A stretch of DNA of 12,032 nt. Origin: Acidobacteriota bacterium (lineage in GTDB: Bacteria > Acidobacteriota > UBA6911 > RPQK01). The translations under genes were made by a program, and so were the position numbers. Location: NCBI GenBank assembly GCA_003819755.1, contig RPQK01000142.1:1-12032 (forward strand), read 5' to 3'. Shown in pieces: positions 1 to 5,228 of this stretch. The notes below the pieces were generated by a model. It saw nothing but the letters and a program-made list of their open reading frames with translations. It searched no databases and had not been told where the DNA came from. How positions within the stretch are numbered: position 1 is the stretch's first letter; the number at the start of each line of letters is the position of its first letter.

Positions 1-43
1 AGTGTAGGCGAGGAGGCGGGCGGCAGGCGTTGACTTAAGTCAC
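1..43 (-). promoter_or_regulatory. Mirror-image Fnr/Dnr box and -10 facing out of the window
   Basis: The left palindrome arm contains the same elements in reverse: the box TTGACTTAAGTCAC at 30-43 and TACACT on the minus strand at 6-1. If functional, it would drive a gene to the left of the window with the same geometry as the RIC promoter. It exists only because the arm is a perfect copy, so it could equally be a passive mirror. Confidence 0.3.
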
Positions 44-76
44 GGGAGAAAGGATGAAGGAAGAAGGCTGTTGTCC

Positions 77-160
77 ACGAACCAACACGAACGAACACGA
101 ACAAAGGCGCCTTTGTTCGTGTTGATTCGTGTTGGTTCGTGTTGGTTCGTGTTGGTTCGT
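77..160. repeat. Inverted arrays of the 10-bp word GTTGGTTCGT
   Basis: The core of the large palindrome is built from a 10-bp word. Four copies run head to tail at 121-160 (the first is GTTGATTCGT, the next three GTTGGTTCGT). The opposite arm has two reverse-complement copies at 81-100. Unequal copy number (4 against 2) is what shifts the outer symmetry axis away from the inner one, and it suggests slippage or unequal expansion of the word within an existing hairpin. There is no spacer-like variation, so this is not a CRISPR array. Confidence 0.9.
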
Positions 161-193
161 GGACAACAGCCTTCTTCCTTCATCCTTTCTCCC

Positions 194-236
194 GTGACTT
201 AAGTCAACGCCTGCCGCCCGCCTCCTCGCCTACACT
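194..236 (+). promoter_or_regulatory. Predicted Fnr/Dnr-type operator and promoter of the RIC gene
   Basis: GTGACTTAAGTCAA at 194-207 is a dyad with half-sites GTGAC and GTCAA around TTAA, close to Fnr/Dnr boxes (TTGAT-N4-ATCAA) and also to Crp boxes. A possible -10 hexamer TACACT lies at 231-236. If transcription starts at about 242, the dyad centre (200.5) sits at -41.5, the classic class II activator position. The leader would then be about 22 nt, with Shine-Dalgarno GAGAGG at 253-258, five bases before the ATG at 264. No good -35 hexamer is seen, as expected for an activator-dependent promoter. The whole assignment is inference from spacing. Confidence 0.55.
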
Positions 237-263
237 GTTCGACAGTCCAGACGAGAGGTGACT

Positions 264-1001
264 ATGATCAGCGAAGTGACGCCTGTTCGTGATATCGCAA
301 CAGCCCTTCCAGAGGCCGCCCGAATTTTTGCTCGCGCCGGGATTGACTGCAGCTGCAGTACCGTCGAGAGCTTGCGGGATGCGTGCTCCGCGGCAGGGGC
401 CGATGTCGGCGAGGTCTTGAGACAGATCCAGGCGTTGACCGAGGAGGCCCAGCCGGCGCCCGCGCGAGATTGGAGTTCCGAGACAGCCAGACAGGTCGTC
501 TCCCAAATCCTGGAGGTTCATCACGCCCACCTTAAAGAAGAGCTCCCGCGCCTGGAGCAGCTGATGAACAGGGTCTACGAAAAGCATGGGAAGACTTACG
601 CCGAGATCCTGAAGGTCCATGAGATTTTTTTCACACTGAAGGATGAGCTGGAAATGCACTTACGCAAGGAAGAAGTGATGCTCTTTCCGTACGTGCTCCG
701 TCTGGAAGACGCTCAGGTTCAAGGCCTTCCCTTCCCCCCCTGCCCTTTCGGCACGGTCGCAAATCCGGTTCGTGTGATGATCAGAGAGCACGATTCGGCC
801 GAGGAAGCCATGCAGGCAATTCGGACGAACACGGCAGATTACACACCGCCGGCGAATGCTTGCCTCGGTTTCACACTCCTCCTCCAAGGGTTGCAGGCAC
901 TGGAGGAGGATCTGCGTGTACACATCCGGCTTGAAAACGAAGTCTTGTTTCCGAAAGCGGTGGGATTAGAACAATCCTGTCACTCTTCGCCGGCGGCGTA
1001 G
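264..1001 (+). CDS. RIC-family di-iron protein for iron-sulfur cluster repair (YtfE/ScdA type)
   Basis: Predicted cytoplasmic protein of 245 aa that in this family repairs iron-sulfur clusters damaged by nitric oxide or oxidants. Residues 1-45 match the short ScdA N-terminal domain (PVRDIATALPEAARIF, then GIDCSCSTVESL). The rest is a hemerythrin-like four-helix bundle with a His-rich segment at 86-89, H132-x3-E136, H176 and H220-x3-E224, the HxxxE pattern that binds iron in E. coli YtfE. The usual adjacent Cys-Cys of the N-terminal domain is split here as C29-Ser-C31. ATG 264 is preferred over GTG 258 because GAGAGG at 253-258 is well spaced for it and overlaps the GTG. The 3' end overlaps the convergent regulator gene by 22 bp. 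An Fnr/Dnr-like box upstream suggests control by that regulator or a relative. Family assignment is firm; the substrate is inferred from the family. Confidence 0.92.
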   Translation: MISEVTPVRDIATALPEAARIFARAGIDCSCSTVESLRDACSAAGADVGEVLRQIQALTEEAQPAPARDWSSETARQVVSQILEVHHAHLKEELPRLEQLMNRVYEKHGKTYAEILKVHEIFFTLKDELEMHLRKEEVMLFPYVLRLEDAQVQGLPFPPCPFGTVANPVRVMIREHDSAEEAMQAIRTNTADYTPPANACLGFTLLLQGLQALEEDLRVHIRLENEVLFPKAVGLEQSCHSSPAA

Positions 1002-1687
1002 CGCTTCAGCGCCTCGATGTTCACGATCAGAACCGTTCGGCCTTCCTTCTCGAGCCAGCCCTTCCTTTGGAAGCCGGCAAAGGCGCGCGACACGACCTCG
1101 CGAACGGTTCCCACTCGGTCCGCGATGTCCTGGTTCGTGTGTTTGAGCTCGAGCTCCACCCGGCCGCCGAGGGCTTTTTCGCCCGGAATCTGCTGAACCA
1201 GGTACGTGGCCACGCGCTGAGCCACTTCCAGCAAGGCAAACCTTTCCACCATGCCCGTCGCGCGTCTGAGCCGGCGGGAGAGGATCTTCAGCGCCGAAAG
1301 CGCAACCTCGGGGTGAGCGAGGCAGAAACGCTTTACGTCCTCCTTGCGCAGGAAAAGCAACGTTGAGTCGTGAGTCGCAATGACCGTGGAAGGGTACGGG
1401 CCCTCATCGAAAACCGCGGCTTCCGGAAAGGTGCTCCCCGGCCCGTCTTCATGGATAACCTGCTCCCGGCCATCCGCGCCGTGCCTGAGCGCGCGGGTCC
1501 AACCGTCGATGACCACGAATAAGCCCTGGCATGGTTCACCGGCGGAAAAGAGAAATTCGCCGGCCGGAAGCTTGCGCAGCTCCGCCCGTTCGGCCAGGCT
1601 GCGCAGAACGTCCGGCGAGACGTTCTTAAAAAGCTCCGTCGCCTGAAGCGCAGCTACCTTCGATATCATGGTTTCAACGGAGCCCAT
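980..1687 (-). CDS. Crp/Fnr-family transcription regulator (Dnr-like)
   Basis: Protein of 235 aa with an N-terminal cyclic-nucleotide-binding-type beta barrel (about residues 20-120), a long dimer helix (about 125-160) and a C-terminal winged helix. The recognition helix reads TVREVVSRAF, with E197, S200 and R201 in the E-x2-S-R pattern that lets Fnr/Dnr proteins read TTGA-type half-sites. There is no N-terminal cysteine cluster, so it is not an oxygen sensor of the FNR 4Fe-4S kind. The ARS-type cAMP-contact arginine is also missing (PYPSTV in its place). A heme- or redox-sensing Dnr-like role is possible but not shown. The start is fixed by GAGGAGG (1700-1694) six bases before ATG 1687. The gene is tail-to-tail with the RIC gene (22-bp overlap) and head-to-head with a flavodoxin-like gene, a neighbourhood that fits nitrosative or redox stress control. 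Confidence 0.9.
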   Translation of the reverse strand: MGSVETMISKVAALQATELFKNVSPDVLRSLAERAELRKLPAGEFLFSAGEPCQGLFVVIDGWTRALRHGADGREQVIHEDGPGSTFPEAAVFDEGPYPSTVIATHDSTLLFLRKEDVKRFCLAHPEVALSALKILSRRLRRATGMVERFALLEVAQRVATYLVQQIPGEKALGGRVELELKHTNQDIADRVGTVREVVSRAFAGFQRKGWLEKEGRTVLIVNIEALKRYAAGEE

Positions 1688-2207
1688 GAGAATCCTCCTC
1701 AGCTATTTCTCTTTCACTTCCCGAGTCGAGAGCCTGGCGAGGCAGATCGAAACATGCCTGACGCCCCGGCACGACGTCACTCTTACCGCGATCCGACCCG
1801 TTCGGGACCGATCCTACTGGCATTGGCTGCTGCTTTCGTTTATCCCGGGCTCCTCTGTGGCGATCACCAGTCCCCCCACCGACCTCCGGAGTTTTGAGCG
1901 CGTCTGCCTGGGTTTTCCCAAGTGGACGTTCAGCTGCCCTCCTGTGAACCGGTACCTGGCAACACTCCCCGCCCTTAACCAAACAGCCCGTTTCGGCCTG
2001 TTCATGGCCTTCGGCGGCTTCGACGAGGATCGGTATCTCAGGGACTTCGCCGTCAGAGTGTCCCGCAAAGGACGGGTCGCCGCGACTCTGGCAGTCAAGC
2101 GCAGCCTGATCGAAGCACCGGAATGCGCTTCCTATGTCCACCGATTCTGCGAATTACTCGTCGAAGCTCCGTCACCCTCCGCTGCTCTGAAGCTTGACGC
2201 CCGCTGA
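1686..2207 (+). CDS. Flavodoxin-fold protein
   Basis: Protein of 173 aa. It opens with a flavodoxin-type first strand and phosphate loop (MRILLSYFSFTSRVESLA), has a middle strand with LGFPKWTFSCPPVNRYL (compare the G-x-P-x-W loop followed by PPV in flavodoxin-like quinone reductases) and a later strand FGLFMAFGGFDEDRYL. No iron-sulfur cysteine motif and no membrane segment is seen, so a soluble FMN-binding electron carrier or reductase is likely. ATG 1686 is preferred because strand 1 normally starts at the N-terminus; GGAG at 1679-1682 is only three bases away. An in-frame ATG at 1668 has no ribosome site. Its start codon overlaps that of the divergent regulator in CATG (1685-1688). The family call rests on fold motifs only; partner and substrate are unknown. 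Confidence 0.7.
   Translation: MRILLSYFSFTSRVESLARQIETCLTPRHDVTLTAIRPVRDRSYWHWLLLSFIPGSSVAITSPPTDLRSFERVCLGFPKWTFSCPPVNRYLATLPALNQTARFGLFMAFGGFDEDRYLRDFAVRVSRKGRVAATLAVKRSLIEAPECASYVHRFCELLVEAPSPSAALKLDAR
1694..1700 (-). promoter_or_regulatory. Strong ribosome binding site of the Crp/Fnr gene, inside the opposite gene
   Basis: On the minus strand GAGGAGG is followed by six bases and ATG (1687-1685). These bases are also codons 3-5 of the plus-strand flavodoxin-like gene, so the leader, and presumably the promoter, of the regulator lies within the neighbour's coding sequence. This site decides the 1687 start over the alternative ATG at 1669. Confidence 0.85.
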
Positions 2208-2215
2208 TCGATTCC

Positions 2216-2803
2216 TCAAACAAACTCGGCACCCCCCCGCTTCATTTCCTCCATGGCCCGCCGGCCGTCGTCGGGTTGAACATTGACCGCACGGGTCGCC
2301 TGGGAAAGGACGGTCACCTCGAATCTTTCTCTTAACGCATCAAGAGTGGTCGTCCGGACGCAGTAATCCGTCGTCAGCCCGCCAACATAAACGTGCTTTA
2401 TACCCTGCTTTCTAAGCCACTCCGCCAGGCTGAGATCGGTGATTTGTCCTTCCGCCCTCAAAAACCCGCCGAAACCGCTGTATGCCTCGGTCCCAGGCTC
2501 GAAAGCCTTGTCAAAAATCGGCCCTCTGACGTTCAGACCAGGATGGAGGTTCGCGCCCGGCGTCTCCCTCACGCAATGAACCGGCCAGGGTCCGCCCTTT
2601 TCGCGAAAGGAACAGTGATCGCGCGGATGCCAGTCGCGGGTGTAGGCGATCGGCCGTCCTTCCTGCACGAACCTTTCAACCCAGCGGTTCAACTCCGGGA
2701 CGACCTCGTCTCCTCCCTGGACAGCCAGCGCCCCACCGGGACAAAAGTCGTTTTGAACATCAACTACCAGGAGAGCGGAATCTGGTCTAAGTGTTTTGTC
2801 CAT
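2216..2803 (-). CDS. pncA: Nicotinamidase (isochorismatase-fold)
   Basis: Cytoplasmic enzyme of 195 aa that converts nicotinamide to nicotinate and ammonia for NAD salvage. The catalytic triad is visible: D15 in VVDVQNDF, K99 in FDKAFEPG and C148 in TTDYCVRTT. The metal site is D57, H59, H63 and H76 (DWHPRDHCSF and GPWPVHC), in the order seen in bacterial PncA, and the PGANLHP segment is also typical. The length matches the family. The start was taken at the second of two adjacent ATGs (2803); 2806 is equally possible, and a TTG further upstream at 2830 would add an unlikely leader that includes a TATATT promoter-like hexamer. The gene is divergent from the radical SAM gene and tail-to-tail with the flavodoxin-like gene, with only 8 bp between stop codons. 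Confidence 0.93.
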   Translation of the reverse strand: MDKTLRPDSALLVVDVQNDFCPGGALAVQGGDEVVPELNRWVERFVQEGRPIAYTRDWHPRDHCSFREKGGPWPVHCVRETPGANLHPGLNVRGPIFDKAFEPGTEAYSGFGGFLRAEGQITDLSLAEWLRKQGIKHVYVGGLTTDYCVRTTTLDALRERFEVTVLSQATRAVNVQPDDGRRAMEEMKRGGAEFV

Positions 2804-2890
2804 CATGGAGATCTGCCAGAAATATAACAAAAGGCCAAGGCCGATTGCGACATGGGGCTCGGAGTAGAATATCTCCGCTGGAGATGTTTA
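2804..2890. promoter_or_regulatory. Divergent promoter region between pncA and the radical SAM gene
   Basis: This 87-bp spacer must hold both start signals. Rightward, TAGAAT at 2865-2870 would give transcription from about 2877 and a leader of about 14 nt. The best -35 candidate, TTGCGA at 2845-2850, is only 14 bp away, so it is weak. Leftward, TATATT (minus strand, 2826-2821) could serve as -10 for pncA with a leader of about 11 nt. The TAGAAT lies inside the coding extension implied by an ATG at 2852, an argument against that start. Confidence 0.4.
2871..2885 (+). promoter_or_regulatory. Small dyad covering the ribosome site of the radical SAM gene
   Basis: ATCTCC-GCT-GGAGAT is a perfect 6-bp dyad with a 3-base loop. 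Its right half contains the Shine-Dalgarno GGAG (2880-2883), seven bases before ATG 2891. In RNA it would occlude the ribosome site if transcription starts at or before 2871. With a start at about 2877 it would instead be a DNA operator over +1. It may also be chance. Confidence 0.35.
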
Positions 2891-4093
2891 ATGACCGAGA
2901 GCGGGCACCCGGGTTTTGCGCTTAACCTGCTCCCTCACCTGCTTTCCTGGCAGGACCGGGAGGGCGTCGTCGTGTTCGACGGTGAAGGCCGCCTCTTCTC
3001 TCTCTATCATGGCGACTCCCTCTACCGCCGGGGCCTGGACGGGTCCGTCCAGCGCACTCGGCGGGTCCCGACCGATGGTCACCTCGTTCGCTCTCACCGG
3101 ACGCTCGACGATCGGGAAGCACGCTTCGTGTTCACTGTTGCCTGGGAGTGGGCAAAGGCCCTGGAAGCGACCGTCAGAGAGTCAAAATCGCCGGCTTTTG
3201 CCGGACAGTCAACCGAGGGTCTGATCAAGCGCCTTCGGCAGGTCCTTGGTTATACGCCAGACGTGCTTTTCCAAGAGCGAGAGCGTTTTTCTGCTCTTTA
3301 TAAACCGGTGAGCGTCCTGCCGCCTGATCAGTACATGGCCCTGGTCGTCCAGCTTACCCACGGATGCCCTTACAACGAGTGTATTTTTTGCGACTTGTAC
3401 CAGGACCGGTCCTACCACGTGAAGTCCCCAACTGAACTGAAGCAGTGGCTGCCGGCCCTCAAGAAGTTTCTTGGGCGGACGCTCGGCATGCGAAAAGGGA
3501 TATTCCTGGGAGACGGAAACTGTTTGGCACTTCCGGCTCGGGGCCTTCTTCCGCTGCTCGAGATCGTCAACTCAGCCTTTGACGGAGACGCGGTCCGTGA
3601 CAAGGGGGTGTTTAGCTTCGCAGACACGCGCGCGGTTGTCCGCAAGTCCCGAGAAGAGCTGTCTTCGCTGGCTCGGGCCGGGCTGAAACGGGTGTACCTC
3701 GGGCTCGAGACGGGCTCGCAGGCGCTGCTCTCATTCCTAAGAAAACCTGGTTCACGGGACGAGCAAATCGAATCGGTCAACCGGTTGAAAGCAGCCGGGC
3801 TGCAGGCGGGCGTAATCTTCATGACCGGAATCGGCGGACGACGGTTTGCACAAGAACACATCACGCAGACGGTAGAGCTGATCCGGTCTCTGCCCCTGGG
3901 CCCGGGCGATCTCGTCTACCTGTCTCGTTTCTACGCGATTCCCGGCACCCCGTACGCGCAGGAAATCCTCGATCGGCGGATCGAGCTGCTTGGCGACAAG
4001 GAGGTCGATGACCAGTTCGAACAGATCCGTTCGGCGATCAGGCAAGAAGGAGTGAAAGTGGCGCCCTACGATCTGGGCGGTTTTATCTATTGA
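2891..4093 (+). CDS. Radical SAM protein of unknown substrate
   Basis: Protein of 400 aa from ATG 2891, chosen for the GGAG ribosome site at 2880-2883; an ATG at 2852 would add 13 aa. Residues 1-140 form an N-terminal domain I cannot name (VVVFDGEGRLFSLYHGDSLYRRGLDG). The radical SAM core follows, with cluster cysteines C159, C164 and C167 in THGCPYNECIFCDLY, a CX4CX2C spacing rather than the textbook CX3CX2C but known in Elp3-like and related radical SAM groups. Later landmarks are FLGDGNCLALP, YLGLETGSQALLSFLRKPG (SAM-contacting GLETGS strand) and IFMTGIGG. No extra cysteine cluster, SPASM domain or B12 domain is evident. It stands alone between divergent pncA and the convergent DoxX-like gene, whose 3' end it overlaps by 11 bp, so context gives no substrate. 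Confidence 0.88.
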   Translation: MTESGHPGFALNLLPHLLSWQDREGVVVFDGEGRLFSLYHGDSLYRRGLDGSVQRTRRVPTDGHLVRSHRTLDDREARFVFTVAWEWAKALEATVRESKSPAFAGQSTEGLIKRLRQVLGYTPDVLFQERERFSALYKPVSVLPPDQYMALVVQLTHGCPYNECIFCDLYQDRSYHVKSPTELKQWLPALKKFLGRTLGMRKGIFLGDGNCLALPARGLLPLLEIVNSAFDGDAVRDKGVFSFADTRAVVRKSREELSSLARAGLKRVYLGLETGSQALLSFLRKPGSRDEQIESVNRLKAAGLQAGVIFMTGIGGRRFAQEHITQTVELIRSLPLGPGDLVYLSRFYAIPGTPYAQEILDRRIELLGDKEVDDQFEQIRSAIRQEGVKVAPYDLGGFIY

Positions 4094-4547
4094 CGAACAC
4101 GTAAGTCCGGGATTTTGACGGTTGAAACCACAACAGATGAAACACCGGTAGAAGCAGAGCGATATCCCGCACGAGAAGCCAAATCGAGGCATTCTTGGTT
4201 GAGGCGGCGGTGCTGAAACAGCCGCAATCGAAGTCCAAACCACGGGCCAGATTGATGCTGATAGCCACGATGAAGACCAGGAGCAGCGCGCCTAAGATCG
4301 CGGCGTTGTCCTTGACCCAGACTCCTGCGACGAGAAGAACCCCGGCGACGAGCTCCAACCAAGGCATTATGATGGCCATCACATTAATCGTCTTGGCGGG
4401 CATAAGTTTGTAGTTGTTGACGATTTCCGCGAATTGATCCGGGTGAGCGATCTTGTCGACCGCGGCATAGATGAAAATTCCGCCCACAATCAGCCGGGAA
4501 ATGATGAGCGCCGGGCGCGATCTCAAAAGCCAAGCGATTCCTGCCAT
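4083..4547 (-). CDS. DoxX/MauE-like inner-membrane protein
   Basis: Protein of 154 aa with about four hydrophobic segments: RLIVGGIFIYAAVDKIAHP near the N-terminus, two in the middle (VMAIIMPWLELVAGVLLVAG and AAILGALLLVFIVAISINLA) and one near the C-terminus (LLVRDIALLLPVFHLLWF). The K-x3-P-x2-F and GLDFDCGCFS motifs are typical of the DoxX/MauE group, whose paired cysteines are linked to membrane thiol-disulfide or thiosulfate chemistry. Start ATG 4547 follows the rhodanese stop by five bases, with an AGGA ribosome site within that gene's end; the open frame runs further upstream but only through the rhodanese gene in another frame. Co-transcription with the rhodanese is almost certain. Membrane topology and redox role are inferred from the family; the exact reaction is unknown. 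Confidence 0.82.
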   Translation of the reverse strand: MAGIAWLLRSRPALIISRLIVGGIFIYAAVDKIAHPDQFAEIVNNYKLMPAKTINVMAIIMPWLELVAGVLLVAGVWVKDNAAILGALLLVFIVAISINLARGLDFDCGCFSTAASTKNASIWLLVRDIALLLPVFHLLWFQPSKSRTYVFVNR

Positions 4548-4552
4548 CGTTC

Positions 4553-5041
4553 CTATCCCTTCTCCACCGGCAACCCCGCGTTCTTCCACGCCGTCCAACC
4601 GCCGAAGAACACGTGAACTTTTGTGAAGCCGAGTCTTTGCAGTTTCCCGGCCAGCATCGTACTCGCCCCACACTCTTCCCCGTCGCAGTAGATCACGATC
4701 TCCTGGTCCTTCTTTTGTCGTGATAGCGCGGACTTGATGACGTCGGGTTCCTTTTTAGCCGAAATGTTCACTGCGCCTTTCACGTGGCCGGGGCGATATT
4801 CTTCCGGCTCGCGCGCGTCCACAAAAAGGATCCCATGGTCGAATTTTGATCGTGCCTCTTCGAGCTCGATGTAGTTGATCGCCAGAGCCGCGCTCGAAAG
4901 CACCAGCCTGGGCGTTGCCGCACCCTCTACCTTTACTTCCTGCGCAACCCAGGGAATCCCACGGCCGGAAAACGTGTTGTAGAGACCGGCTAACGCGACA
5001 GCGACCAGCACGATTGCGATGAGGTTTCGAAGATGAGTCAT
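4553..5041 (-). CDS. Membrane-anchored rhodanese-domain protein
   Basis: Protein of 162 aa. Residues 5-20 are a hydrophobic anchor or uncleaved signal (NLIAIVLVAVALAGL), so the domain probably faces the periplasm. A single rhodanese domain covers about 57-160: VDAREPEEYRPGHVKGAVNI, then the active-site loop YCDGEECGAS with C119 as predicted sulfur-carrying cysteine, then GGWTAWKNAGLP. The loop carries acidic residues (GEE) after the catalytic cysteine, where thiosulfate-type rhodaneses usually have basic ones, and has a second cysteine, C124, so the true substrate may be a protein thiol or persulfide. ATG 5041 has no Shine-Dalgarno, and an in-frame stop lies just upstream. It heads a two-gene operon with the DoxX-like gene, and its upstream region is the tandem-word palindrome. 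Confidence 0.87.
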   Translation of the reverse strand: MTHLRNLIAIVLVAVALAGLYNTFSGRGIPWVAQEVKVEGAATPRLVLSSAALAINYIELEEARSKFDHGILFVDAREPEEYRPGHVKGAVNISAKKEPDVIKSALSRQKKDQEIVIYCDGEECGASTMLAGKLQRLGFTKVHVFFGGWTAWKNAGLPVEKG

Positions 5042-5050
5042 GGGGAACCG

Positions 5051-5147
5051 TTATTCCGTTCAGCGTTATCCCGTTCAGCGTTATTCCGTTTAGCGTTATC
5101 GCCAACGGTGAACGCTGAACGGTGAACGCTGAACGGTGAACGCTGAA
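5051..5147. repeat. Palindrome of two opposed tandem arrays (15-bp and 14-bp words)
   Basis: Left arm: three copies of a 15-bp word (TTATTCCGTTCAGCG and variants) at 5051-5095. Right arm: three exact copies of the 14-bp word CGGTGAACGCTGAA at 5106-5147. The right word is the reverse complement of the left except for a short region where ATT faces CA, so the arms can pair as a long interrupted hairpin about a centre near 5100. It fills the space between the divergent rhodanese and M32 carboxypeptidase genes and starts 9 bp from the rhodanese start codon. Confidence 0.92.
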
Positions 5148-5228
5148 CCTTTGAATTATAAGTGGCGGCTGTGCTCTTGCTCAACTGCCATGCTGTATTT
5201 CACCAGGCTAACGTACGACAATGTCAGA
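5148..5228 (+). other. Leader of the M32 carboxypeptidase gene, no clear signals
   Basis: After the palindrome, 81 bp remain before the preferred ATG. I see no convincing -35/-10 pair and no Shine-Dalgarno. The reading frame is open through this stretch from ATG 5136, but the encoded residues do not resemble the family's N-terminus, and 5136 lies inside the repeat. Confidence 0.5.

Larger units (their letters stand above)
1..236. repeat. Giant palindrome with 92-bp perfect arms upstream of the RIC gene
   Basis: Positions 1-92 are the exact reverse complement of 145-236 with no mismatch. Between them lies a second palindrome with no loop (94-108 against 109-123, centre GGCGCC), plus extra copies of a 10-bp word on the right-hand side. 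The arms carry a Fnr/Dnr-like box (30-43 and 194-207) and a possible -10 hexamer (1-6 on the minus strand, 231-236 on the plus strand). A rightward promoter for the RIC gene is therefore mirrored by an identical leftward one at the window edge. The element may continue left of position 1. A fold-back artefact of library preparation or assembly must be excluded, because the window starts inside the arm. Confidence 0.95.

Noticed and set aside
77..160. Regular 10-bp words resembling a CRISPR array
   Set aside because: The words are contiguous with no unique spacers, too short, and present in both orientations as palindrome arms; no cas gene is near.
204..659. Minus-strand frame opposite the RIC gene
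   Set aside because: No family features, and it overlaps a well-supported gene and one palindrome arm.
4755..5105. Minus-strand frame encoding a repetitive N-terminus (ITLNG repeats)
   Set aside because: The repeated residues come from translating the 15-bp words; the remainder is an out-of-frame reading of the rhodanese gene.
5136..5228. N-terminal extension of the M32 carboxypeptidase from ATG 5136
   Set aside because: The 31 extra residues are partly encoded by the repeat and do not resemble the family's N-terminus.
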